Assembly: GCA_029263335.1 (NCBI GenBank)
Contig: JAJCXS010000024.1
Coordinates: 1 to 42,429, forward strand
Length of the DNA stretch: 42,429 nucleotides
DNA from: Acidobacteriota bacterium
GTDB lineage: Bacteria; Acidobacteriota; UBA890; WLXD01
Direction of reading: 5' to 3'
Numbering within the stretch: the stretch's first letter is position 1; the number at the start of each line of letters is the position of its first letter. The notes under the pieces are model-generated. The model was not told the DNA's origin. It saw only the letters and a program-made list of their open reading frames with translations, and ran no database searches. Below, piece by piece: positions 25,332 to 33,802 of the stretch. Position numbers and translations under genes: made by a program.

Positions 25332-26592
25332 GAACGGTCGCGTTGTCGACCCGTCCAACGGCCTTGATACGGATGCCGACATTCTGATCGAGCAGGGCAC
25401 CATCGCTGAAGTCGGGCCACAGCTTAGCGCTGAGGGAGCCGACACTCTCGACGTCACCGGCTGCATCGTGAGCCCAGGTTTCGTCGACATGCACGTGCAC
25501 CTTCGTGAGCCTGGCTTCGAGTACAAGGAGACCATTGAGAGCGGCGTCCGCGCCGCGGCTGCTGGTGGCTTCACCGGTATCGCATGCATGCCGAATACGG
25601 ACCCGATCAACGACCACCGGGCCGTCACCGAACTGATTCTGGAGCGCGCCACCGCGGCGGGCCCGGTGCACGTGTATCCCATCGGAGCCGTGAGCGTCGG
25701 GCAGCGCGGCGAGGCCCTCGCTGAAATCGGCGAATTGGTGGAAGCTGGCTGTGTTGCCATCTCCGACGACGGCTACCCCGTGGCCACCGCACAACTGATG
25801 CGCAAGGCCCTCGAGTACTCGCAGCTGTTCGACATCCCGGTGATCGATCACTGCGAGGAGGTCTCCATGACGCACGGAAGCGTCATGCATGAAGGCCGGG
25901 TGTCGGCGGAACTCGGACTGCGCGGCTGGCCGGCGGCGGCCGAGGAAATCACGGTCTCGAGAAACCTGATCGTAGCGGCGGCCGTGGGCGGCAAGCTGCA
26001 TCTCGCCCACCTGTCGACGGCCGGCTCCATGCAGTTGGTGCGCGAAGCCAAGCGCCGCGGGAGCTCGGCCACTTGTGAAGTCATGACCCACCACTTCAGC
26101 CTCACCGACGAGGCCGTTCGCGGGTTCGACACGAACACCAAGATGAACCCGCCCCTGCGCTCGGAGGAGGATCGCCAGGCCCTGCTCGAGGCGATCGCCG
26201 ACGGCACCGTCGATGTGATCGCCACAGATCACGCGCCGCATCACGCCGACGAGAAACTCCTGGAGTTCGATCACGCGCCGTTCGGCATCGTCGGGCTGGA
26301 GACGGCGATTCCTCTGGCCTGCACCCACCTGGTGCACACCGGTGTAATCGACACGCCTCGTCTGATCGAGCTGATGGCGATCAACCCGGCACGGATCCTC
26401 GGCGTCGATCACGGTGGGCTCCGGGCCGGCGCCCCCGCTGACGTCACGGTGATCGACCTGCAGATGGAGCGTGAAGTCGCAGCGTCCGAGTTCTGCAGTC
26501 GTTCCCGCAACACTCCGTTCGACGGCGTCGCGCTACGCGGCTGGCCCGTTGCGACGGTCGTCGCCGGCCAGGTCGTATGGGACAGACGATGA
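25312..26592 (+). CDS. pyrC: Dihydroorotase (type I)
   Basis: Cyclises carbamoyl aspartate to dihydroorotate. The 426-residue amidohydrolase keeps the metal ligands expected of an active enzyme: [10 protein letters not shown] near residue 61, then [22 protein letters not shown] and the catalytic Asp in [10 protein letters not shown]. It is therefore not the inactive pseudo-dihydroorotase found with some PyrB enzymes. I chose the ATG at 25312, preceded by AGGAGG (25295-25300), rather than the GTG at 25303, which is too close to that site. It overlaps pyrB by 20 bases and pyrE by ATGA. Confidence 0.96.
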
Positions 26593-27164
26593 CGCCCGAA
26601 CAGATACTCCATCAGTATGACGCTCTTCTCGACGGCCACTTCCAGCTGTCCTCGGGTAAGCACTCTCCGCGGTATCTGCAGTGCGCCGTGGCGCTGCAAT
26701 ACCCGCAAGCCGCCGCCAGCTTCGGACAGGCCATCGCGCAAGGCCTCTCGAAGCACTTGGCGGCGACTCCTCAGGTTGTGGTCTCGCCCGCCCTCGGTGG
26801 CCTGATCATCGGCCACGAAGTTGGCCGGGCACTGGGTGTCCGCGCCTGTTTCACCGAACGAGTGGATGGTGAGATGACCATGCGGCGTGGCTTCCACCTG
26901 CAACCGGGCGAACGTGTGGTCATGGTCGAGGATGTCATCACGACAGGACTCTCGAGCCAGGAAACGCTTGCGGTAATCCGTGATTGTGGCGCCGTCCCGG
27001 TAGCCACTGCCTGCGTGGCAAATCGCTCAGGCCTCGACGAACTGGGCGGACTACCGTTGGTCTCCCTCGTCCAGCCGGATTTCCCGGTGTGGAGCCCCGA
27101 GGAGTGCCCGCTCTGTGCCGAGGGCAGCGCTGCCATCAAGCCTGGCAGCCGTCCCGCCGGCTAG
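26589..27164 (+). CDS. pyrE: Orotate phosphoribosyltransferase
   Basis: Converts orotate and PRPP to OMP. The 191-residue protein has the N-terminal hood FQLSSGKHSPRYLQC, VVSPALGGLIIGHEVGRALG and the PRPP motif VVMVEDVITTGLSSQETLAV. A C-terminal CPLC pair is seen in some bacterial PyrE proteins. The ATG at 26589 overlaps the pyrC stop as ATGA; an ATG at 26577 would add four residues. It ends the operon, 33 bases from the convergent mutL stop, with only a GC-rich inverted repeat and no T run between them. Confidence 0.95.
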   Translation: MTPEQILHQYDALLDGHFQLSSGKHSPRYLQCAVALQYPQAAASFGQAIAQGLSKHLAATPQVVVSPALGGLIIGHEVGRALGVRACFTERVDGEMTMRRGFHLQPGERVVMVEDVITTGLSSQETLAVIRDCGAVPVATACVANRSGLDELGGLPLVSLVQPDFPVWSPEECPLCAEGSAAIKPGSRPAG

Positions 27165-27197
27165 CCGAAGCGGTCCCCGGGGATCGGCGCAGCGCCC

Positions 27198-28958
27198 CTA
27201 GTGCCGTCCGATCTGACGTTCGATCTGACCGAGCGTCATCCGCAGCATCACCGGGCGGCCGTGCGGGCAGTGCATCGGCGTTTCGCACGCGGACAGATCC
27301 GCCACCAGACGTGACATGACCTCGAAGCTGAGGGGCTGATGGGCCCGTACGGCCGAGTGGCAGGCGATCGACGCAGCAACATCACGCTCGAGCACCTCGA
27401 CCGCCCGCGCTCCCGTGTCGGCCGCGAGCGAGCCGAGGAGATCGCGCACCACACGCTCGCCGTTGCGCTGGCCGAGCACCTCGGGCACCGTTCGCAGCGC
27501 CCACGCATTACCTCCGAAGGGCTCGATCTCGAAGCCAAAGCCTGCCAACGCCGCTCCGTGTTCTTCCGCCGCGGCAGCCTCCGCGGAACTCAGCTCGACA
27601 ACCTCCGGCACCAGTAGCCGTTGGACGCGAACTCCTTCGCGGGCCCGCTGCGCCAAGACACGCTCGTACAGAATGCGCTCGTGGGCCACATGCTGGTCGA
27701 TGATCAGAAGACCGTCCTGGTCCGCGGCCAGGATGTAGGTATTGGCGTATTGACTCAGCGGTTGCAGCGCCCCGCGCACATGAAGACCGGCACCTCGGAG
27801 CTCCACGGGCGGCCTGGGTACGGCGGGACCCTCCACTCGCCGCCACTCCGACATGGGCAACGTGGTGGGCTCGACCTGCAGCCCCGCGGATGGCGCGGGG
27901 CCTTCGTGAACGTGTCCGTCGGCCGGCGGCAGCATCGCCGCTGGCGCCTGCGGCTCGAGTCCGGTCGGCACCTGGTGCTGGGCAACGGCCCGATTCACGG
28001 CCCTTCGCAGGGTTCCGTAGATAGCACCCGGTTCGACAAAACGCACCTCCGCCTTGCGCGGGTGGACATTGACGTCGACCTCCTCCGGTGCCACCTGGAT
28101 GAACAGAGCCGCCAATGGATAGCGGCCACGCGGCAACGTGGTGTCATAGCCGGTGGTAACGGCGTGTACCAGGCGACCGTCGGCAATCGCACGTCCGTTC
28201 ACGAACAGATGTACGTGACCCCGGGTAGCGCGGTTCTCGTCCGGGCGAGTGATGCCTCCGACAATCCGGCAGTGGTTTCCCTCCTCGTCGACGGGCAACC
28301 ACCCGTCGGCGACGATGCCGCCTAGCACCTGATGGACGCGCTCGACCAACGACGCGACCGGCGGCGCGGCGATTCGCTCTCGCCCGTCCTGCACCAGCAG
28401 GAAGTGCACATCGGGCCGCAACAAGGCGAAGTCCTCCATAGCGGCCGCCACCCTACCGCTCTCGGTACGGTCCGTACGTAGGTGCTTGTGCCGCGCCGGG
28501 GTGTTGTAGAACAGGTCGCGGACGGCAATACGGGTCCCTGCCGGGGCGGCGATCTTGGCCATGGTGGGCGCGCTCCCGCCGCCAACCCGCACGCGAACCC
28601 CTGCCCCCTGTCCGGTGCCCGTGACCATGTCCACGCGCCCGACCGCGGCCACCGACGCCAACGCCTCGCCACGAAAACCCAGGGTCTGGATGGAATCCAG
28701 GTCATCCATGCCGCGAATCTTGCTGGTGGCGTGCTGGGTGAACGCCAGTTCCGCGTTGGCCCGCGTCATGCCGTGACCATCGTCGATCACTTCGATCAGA
28801 CTGCGCCCGCCCGCCTCGATGCGTACCTCCACGCGAGAGGCACCGGCATCGAGCGAGTTCTCTACCAGTTCCTTGACCACGGAAGCCGGCCGTTCGACCA
28901 CTTCGCCGGCCGCGATCCTGTCGACGACCGCAGCCTCGAGTATTCGTATTTGCTGCAT
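27198..28958 (-). CDS. mutL: DNA mismatch repair protein MutL
   Basis: Couples mismatch recognition by MutS to strand removal. The N-terminal GHKL ATPase shows ELVENSLDAGA, IDDGHGM and LGFRGEALASVAAVG. A proline-rich linker occupies residues about 330-390. The C-terminal domain has DQHVAHERILYE, a form of the DQHA-x2-E-x4-E endonuclease motif, and CPHGRP near the end. Those two motifs mark the nicking type of MutL found where MutH is absent. At 586 aa it is of normal length. It is the last gene of the long minus-strand series, 74 bases after recO. Confidence 0.96.
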   Translation of the reverse strand: MQQIRILEAAVVDRIAAGEVVERPASVVKELVENSLDAGASRVEVRIEAGGRSLIEVIDDGHGMTRANAELAFTQHATSKIRGMDDLDSIQTLGFRGEALASVAAVGRVDMVTGTGQGAGVRVRVGGGSAPTMAKIAAPAGTRIAVRDLFYNTPARHKHLRTDRTESGRVAAAMEDFALLRPDVHFLLVQDGRERIAAPPVASLVERVHQVLGGIVADGWLPVDEEGNHCRIVGGITRPDENRATRGHVHLFVNGRAIADGRLVHAVTTGYDTTLPRGRYPLAALFIQVAPEEVDVNVHPRKAEVRFVEPGAIYGTLRRAVNRAVAQHQVPTGLEPQAPAAMLPPADGHVHEGPAPSAGLQVEPTTLPMSEWRRVEGPAVPRPPVELRGAGLHVRGALQPLSQYANTYILAADQDGLLIIDQHVAHERILYERVLAQRAREGVRVQRLLVPEVVELSSAEAAAAEEHGAALAGFGFEIEPFGGNAWALRTVPEVLGQRNGERVVRDLLGSLAADTGARAVEVLERDVAASIACHSAVRAHQPLSFEVMSRLVADLSACETPMHCPHGRPVMLRMTLGQIERQIGRH

Positions 28959-29032
28959 GTTCGGATCTTATCGGACCTGCTCGACCGCGCTGTCAGCGCG
29001 CCGCCGGAGATGACTGGTGCCGCTCCCGTGCC

Positions 29033-29788
29033 CTACCTTCTCCGTCGCAGCTGTTGCATCACCCACCACGAGCGAGGGACGCGATCGAGCTGGCCACGGA
29101 TGAGCAGGCCCGTGACCTTCTCCAGCGCACGCACGGCGCCCCGGCTCACCTCGCCGCCGGCGAGCTGCACCGGCGAGTTGGTCAAGATCACAGAGAGCAG
29201 CGCGCGCGCCGGCGTTGCCAAACGGGTGCCGGCAACGCCCCCGGCGCAGTCGCGACCGCAAACGAAACCCTGGGTGGTCTCGGACACCCACACGTCACCC
29301 TCCATCGAGCGCCCGCACTGGCTGCAATGCTGCAGGTCGGGCAACAGCCCGGAAATCCTCAGGACCCATATCTCGAAGTAGCGGGCCATCAACTCCACGT
29401 CTGCACCGGCCTGGAGGCCGTCGAGGGCTGCACCGGTCAGCCTGTACAGATCGGGAATCGGGTCCAGCTCGGGTGTAAACCCAATGATCAGCTCCGCCCA
29501 ATATGCCGCCATCGGTGCGTTTTCGAGCGTCGCGAGCGTTTCGAAATAGGACTTCTCGATCTCGCACGAGGACAACCTTCCCAGGTCATCCTTGTCGCGC
29601 TGGAAGTAGACGATCTGCGAGCGCGTGAAGGGTTGGAGTGCAGACCCGAAGCGGCTCTTTGGCCGTCGCGCCGATCGCGCCACCACACGCACCCGGCCAC
29701 GCTCTAGGGTGAACAACTCGACGATGAAGTCCGCCTCTCCGAGGGGCCAGGTCCGCAGCGCGTAGGCGCTGGCATGCCGTAACGCCAT
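29033..29788 (-). CDS. recO: DNA repair protein RecO
   Basis: Helps load RecA on SSB-coated DNA in the RecF pathway. The 251-residue protein begins with the OB-fold typical of RecO (YALRTWPLGEADFIVELFTL; RVVARSARRPKSRFG). A helical region follows, then a four-cysteine zinc site: CSQC near residue 158 and the pair in FVCGRDC. The very C-terminus is basic (RRRR). It lies 51 bases after mgtE and before mutL, so two repair genes close the operon. A GC-rich inverted repeat without a T run lies in the mgtE-recO gap. Confidence 0.94.
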   Translation of the reverse strand: MALRHASAYALRTWPLGEADFIVELFTLERGRVRVVARSARRPKSRFGSALQPFTRSQIVYFQRDKDDLGRLSSCEIEKSYFETLATLENAPMAAYWAELIIGFTPELDPIPDLYRLTGAALDGLQAGADVELMARYFEIWVLRISGLLPDLQHCSQCGRSMEGDVWVSETTQGFVCGRDCAGGVAGTRLATPARALLSVILTNSPVQLAGGEVSRGAVRALEKVTGLLIRGQLDRVPRSWWVMQQLRRRR

Positions 29789-29839
29789 CTTTACGCCAAA
29801 GCCATCAGGTTCGTGCCGCCGGGTCGTCGGCCCGGGCTG

Positions 29840-31183
29840 CTAGCGGAACAGAAAGCCCGCGATCGTGAAGTACGCGACGATGCCGAGTACATCGATCGAT
29901 GTGGTAACGAACGGGCCTGTGGCAATTGCCGGGTCAACTCCGAAACGCTTGAGCAGGATCGGCACCGATGCGCCCACGGTCGCCGCGATCGCCATGGAGG
30001 TGACCAGCGAAAGCGACACCGCCAGTGCCAGGCTGCGATTGGCCATCGACTCGAAGTCGGTGGCCAGCATGCCGAGCCCCAGCAGCACTCCGAAGATGAG
30101 GCCGAGAGCGAGCGACACCCGGATCTCGCGAAACACGGTGCTGATGCGCTGTGCGCCAGCCAGTCTGCCGGTCGCCATGCCTCGCACCACGATGGTTGCC
30201 GCCTGGGTGCCCACGTTGCCGCCCATGCCGAGAATTATGGGAATGAACGGCACCAGCAACGCCAACTCCGGAAAGTCTTCGTATCCCCCAATGACCTGGG
30301 CTGCGAGAACGCCGCCGATCCACGCCGCCATCAGCCATGGCAGTCGCAGCAACACGTTGCGCCACAGCGGGGCGGTCAGGACCTCCTCTTCGTCCTCACC
30401 GACACCGGCCATGCGCAGGATGTCCTCGGTCTCCTCCTCCCGCATGATGTCGATCACATCGTCGACGGTAATGATGCCGACCAGCTTGTTGCCGTGGTCC
30501 ACCACCGGCAGAGCGAGGTAGTTGTAGCGAGCCACCAGCTGCGCCACCTCCTCCTGGTCGGTGTCCACGTTGACGGCCACGATTTGCTTGTTCATGACCC
30601 CGTCGAGAGTCTCGTCTTGTCCTCGCAGAAGCAGGTCGCGCAACGAACAGACGCCCACCAGGTGGCCGCGAGCATCGACAACGTAGAGATAGAAGACCAT
30701 CTCGAGCTCTTCCGAACGCGCGCGCAGCGTCTCGATGGCGCGCCCGATGGTGAGCTCTTCCTGAAGAGTGAAGATCTCCGGACTCATGATCCGGCCGGCG
30801 GTCTGCTCGTCGTAGCCGAGAAGGCCCTCAACCTGGTCGTGGCCGGCCTGCTCCAGTAGTTCCAGAACACCCGCCCGCACGGTGTCCGGCAGATCGGCGG
30901 CGAGTGCGGCGGCGTCATCTGGATCGAGCTGCGCCAGAATGCTCGCGATGTCTGCGTCCGGACGGCCGTCGAGTATCTGCGACGCCTCGGAGTTCTCCAG
31001 CTCCGCCAGGACGTCTGCTGCCCGATCCGGGTCGCGCTGCAGCAACAGATCGAACACCTGGTCGATCTCATTGCCGTCGAGAAGTGAAATCAGGCGTGCG
31101 ACATCCGCCGCGTGCAGCTTCGAGAGGAGATTGGCAGCATGCGCACGCGCCCCGCGACGAAGCAGGCGGCGCAACGGACTCAC
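29840..31183 (-). CDS. mgtE: MgtE-family magnesium transporter
   Basis: A magnesium channel/transporter gated by cytosolic Mg2+. The N-terminal superhelical repeat domain (LLSKLHAADVARLISLLDG onward) is followed by two CBS domains (VFYLYVVDARGHLVG; YLALPVVDHGNKLVGIITVD). Five membrane helices follow, with the pore-lining PIILGMGGNVGTQAATIVVR. The start is uncertain: GTG at 31183 (447 aa) agrees with family length and leaves a 26-base gap after era, while GTGs at 31255 or 31276 lie inside era and would add about 24-31 residues; 31255 has an AGGTGA before it. The call itself is firm. Confidence 0.94.
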   Translation of the reverse strand: MSPLRRLLRRGARAHAANLLSKLHAADVARLISLLDGNEIDQVFDLLLQRDPDRAADVLAELENSEASQILDGRPDADIASILAQLDPDDAAALAADLPDTVRAGVLELLEQAGHDQVEGLLGYDEQTAGRIMSPEIFTLQEELTIGRAIETLRARSEELEMVFYLYVVDARGHLVGVCSLRDLLLRGQDETLDGVMNKQIVAVNVDTDQEEVAQLVARYNYLALPVVDHGNKLVGIITVDDVIDIMREEETEDILRMAGVGEDEEEVLTAPLWRNVLLRLPWLMAAWIGGVLAAQVIGGYEDFPELALLVPFIPIILGMGGNVGTQAATIVVRGMATGRLAGAQRISTVFREIRVSLALGLIFGVLLGLGMLATDFESMANRSLALAVSLSLVTSMAIAATVGASVPILLKRFGVDPAIATGPFVTTSIDVLGIVAYFTIAGFLFR

Positions 31184-31209
31184 CAGCGGACTAATCCGCT
31201 GGCGAACGA

Positions 31210-32124
31210 CTACTGAATCTCCAGCATGTCCAAGATTGGGGCCTGTTCCCGCCACGATGGCTTCACCTTCACCCACAGTTCAAGATGGACCGGACGGCCC
31301 AACAGTTCAGCGATCTGCATGCGCGCGGCCTGTCCGACCGCGCGAAGCATCTTGCCACCTTTACCGATCACGATCGGCTTCTGGGTGGGCCGATCGACAT
31401 AGATCGTCGCGTTGATCACGACCGATCCGCCTTCTCGCTCCGGCTCCGTCCACTGATCGACCGTAACGGCTGTAGTGTACGGCAGTTCTTCGCGCGTGCG
31501 GTTCAGAAGCTGCTCTCTTACGAGTTCGGCGGCCAGAAACCGTTCCGACCGATCCGTAAGAGCCTCTTCTGGGAACATCGGTGGTCCGAGCGGAAGGCGC
31601 GTCAGCACAGCGTTCATCAGGGCGCCGCAGTTGTCCCCCTTGAGCGCCGAGACAGGAAAGATCTCCGCGAACTCCGCCTGCTCCGAGAACCAGGCAATCA
31701 GAGGCAGCAGGTCCAACTTATCGATCTTGTCGACCTTGTTGAGTAGCAGGAGCACAGGCGTGCCGAGGTCTTTGACCAACTCGAGCAGGTAGGTCAGACC
31801 GCGCCCGCGCGACTCCGCGACGTCAACGAGCAGGGCTACGAGATCGACCTCGTGGAGTACCTGCCTCGTCGTGTCCATCATGCGCCGATTCATCTTGTAG
31901 AGAGGACGATGGACCCCTGGCGTGTCGACGAATACGACCTGGCCGCGATCTTCGGTCACGACGCCATGGATACGATGGCGGGTGGTCTGCGGCTTGTCCG
32001 AGACGATCGATACCTTGACGCCCACCAGACGGTTCAAGAGCGTCGACTTACCCGCATTGGGCCGACCGATGAGAGCGACGGTGCCTGAGCGAAAGCCGTC
32101 GACTGGATCCGCTGACGTGTTCAT
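31210..32124 (-). CDS. era: GTPase Era
   Basis: Binds the 3' end of 16S rRNA and guides 30S assembly. The 304-residue protein has the P-loop GRPNAGKSTLLNRLVG near residue 21, switch segment DKPQTTRHRIHGVV, G3 DTPG and G4 NKVD. The C-terminal KH domain contains VIGKGGKMLRAVG and the conserved WVKVKPSWR. The ATG overlaps the corC stop as ATGA. The phoH-pgpH-ybeY-corC-era order is a classic bacterial arrangement. Confidence 0.97.
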   Translation of the reverse strand: MNTSADPVDGFRSGTVALIGRPNAGKSTLLNRLVGVKVSIVSDKPQTTRHRIHGVVTEDRGQVVFVDTPGVHRPLYKMNRRMMDTTRQVLHEVDLVALLVDVAESRGRGLTYLLELVKDLGTPVLLLLNKVDKIDKLDLLPLIAWFSEQAEFAEIFPVSALKGDNCGALMNAVLTRLPLGPPMFPEEALTDRSERFLAAELVREQLLNRTREELPYTTAVTVDQWTEPEREGGSVVINATIYVDRPTQKPIVIGKGGKMLRAVGQAARMQIAELLGRPVHLELWVKVKPSWREQAPILDMLEIQ

Positions 32125-33371
32125 TCCGATGTCTCCGTCAGGGCGACCTGGCGCACGCGAACACGGTGCACGCGCCGTTCGTCGGCTTCGAGGATGTCCA
32201 GCCGGAGACCACCGTACTCGAAACTCTCGCCCGGTACCGGCACTCTCCCCAATTCGCTGAATACCAGGCCGCCCACAGTGTGAAACTCGCCCTGAGCGAC
32301 CTCCACGCCAATGGCCTCGGCCACGTCTTCGATCTCCGCCTTCCCCGAGGCCACGATCCCGTCCGTACGACGCTCGATCAGCGGCTCTTCGTTCTCATCC
32401 TCATCCTGTATCTCGCCGACGATCTCCTCCAGCACGTCCTCGAGCGTTACCAGGCCGGCGGTGCCCCCGTACTCGTCGACGACGATGGAGAGTTGTTCGC
32501 GTCGACGCTGAAACTCCGACAGCAGCTCACTCACTTTCTTGGTCTCAGGAACAAAATGCGCGGGACGCACGATGCGCGTCAGAGGCTCGTCACCCGTGCC
32601 CTCGCCAAGGGCCGTCACGAGGTCCTTCAGGTTGGCGATGCCGACGACGTGGTCGAGATCGTCACTGACCACCGGGATCCTCGAGAATCGGTGTGCGGCG
32701 ATCAAACCCTGAAGGTCGTCGAGAGTCGCGTCCGAGTCGATGGCCACGACATCGACCCGCGGGGTCATGACCTCGCGGGCGGTGGTGTCCTCGAAGTCCG
32801 CCACGCCTCGCAGAAGCGCTTCCTCCGACTCGGTCACCAAGCCTTCCTCTCCCGCCATGTCCAGGAACGTGCCCAGATCACCCCGCTCCGGCTCGCCATT
32901 CTCCTCACGGTGCAACAGGCGGGCCCGACGCGCCGTTCGCTGCAGGTGTCCGGCAGGCCACTGGAAGAGCCATCTCACCGCGGCGAACAGCGCCCTCAGG
33001 CCTCGCAATACGCGCCCGGGGCCGAGCAGGGCAACCGTCCAGTAGGGCAGCAGTTTGTCGAGAACCAGGAAGAGCGTCAGCACCGCGCCGGTAGCCGCTA
33101 CCGCCGTCCACCCGGTTGAGATCAGGGTAAAGACAATGCGCGTCACGAGGAGGACCAGCAGGCCCTGCCGGGCTAGTCCCAGCGAGATGAATGCGTCCTC
33201 TACGGCGTCCGCTCCACCTTCGTCGATGACCTCCTCGCGGCTCCCGTTGGCCCAGCCCCGCCGTTGCACTCGATTCAGACTGCGAGCTGCGACAGAGACC
33301 GCCGCCGTTGCCCACAACAGCAGGGCCAGTACCACGAGCAGCCCCAACTCCAGCGCGGAGGCCTGACTCAC
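32121..33371 (-). CDS. CBS/CorC-HlyC domain membrane protein (CNNM/CorC-like)
   Basis: A 416-residue protein with an N-terminal membrane region (helices near residues 10-28 and in the stretch 70-120), two CBS domains (MTPRVDVVAIDSDATLDDLQ; SIVVDEYGGTAGLVTLEDVL) and a C-terminal CorC/HlyC domain with FHTVGGLVFSELG. Relatives affect magnesium or cobalt transport. The N-terminal part is poorly conserved against the usual CNNM domain. I chose the GTG at 33371, which overlaps the ybeY stop as GTGA. A magnesium transporter gene lies two genes downstream, which suits a shared ion-handling role. Confidence 0.88.
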   Translation of the reverse strand: MSQASALELGLLVVLALLLWATAAVSVAARSLNRVQRRGWANGSREEVIDEGGADAVEDAFISLGLARQGLLVLLVTRIVFTLISTGWTAVAATGAVLTLFLVLDKLLPYWTVALLGPGRVLRGLRALFAAVRWLFQWPAGHLQRTARRARLLHREENGEPERGDLGTFLDMAGEEGLVTESEEALLRGVADFEDTTAREVMTPRVDVVAIDSDATLDDLQGLIAAHRFSRIPVVSDDLDHVVGIANLKDLVTALGEGTGDEPLTRIVRPAHFVPETKKVSELLSEFQRRREQLSIVVDEYGGTAGLVTLEDVLEEIVGEIQDEDENEEPLIERRTDGIVASGKAEIEDVAEAIGVEVAQGEFHTVGGLVFSELGRVPVPGESFEYGGLRLDILEADERRVHRVRVRQVALTETSE

Positions 33372-33802
33372 GTAGCCCACTCGCTCAGCACGACGGGTCG
33401 CAGCGCTTCTTCCAGCCGGGTCATCTCGCCACCGTCAAGGGTGTGGTCGTAGCCGAGCAAATGCAGCACGCCATGCAAGGTGAGGACGATGAGCTCCGCG
33501 TCATAGGGAATGCCCAGGCCGCGCGACTGCCGAGCAGCCTGGTCGGTGCACACGATCACATCTCCTCGATAGTCGTCGTCAGCGAGGTCGTCGGCGGCGG
33601 ACGCGAAGGACAGTACATCCGTGGTTGTTGCCTTGTTCAGGAAGGAATCATGAAACCCTGTCATCTGCGCGTCGTCGACAAAGGCCACACCGAGGGAGCC
33701 CTCGTGCCTTCCCGTGGCTCTGAACGCTGCCCTGGCAACACGCTCCAACACTCCCTTGTCGGGCACGGGTCGCGACTGACGATTGCGGCTGACGACGGTC
33801 AC
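33368..33802 (-). CDS. ybeY: Endoribonuclease YbeY (16S rRNA maturation)
   Basis: A zinc-dependent RNase acting in 16S rRNA 3' processing and ribosome quality control. The 144-residue protein has the zinc motif HGVLHLLGYDH (H-x3-H-x5-H) and the segment TTTDVLSFASAADDLADDD. The start is GTG at 33802, overlapping the pgpH stop as GTGA; the longer frame upstream is pgpH shadow. The C-terminal EEALRPVVL is family-like. Confidence 0.95.
   Translation of the reverse strand: MTVVSRNRQSRPVPDKGVLERVARAAFRATGRHEGSLGVAFVDDAQMTGFHDSFLNKATTTDVLSFASAADDLADDDYRGDVIVCTDQAARQSRGLGIPYDAELIVLTLHGVLHLLGYDHTLDGGEMTRLEEALRPVVLSEWAT

Noticed and set aside
27165..27197. GC-rich inverted repeat between convergent pyrE and mutL as a bidirectional terminator.
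   Set aside because: GCCGA/TCGGC ends can pair around a long loop, but no T run follows on either strand.
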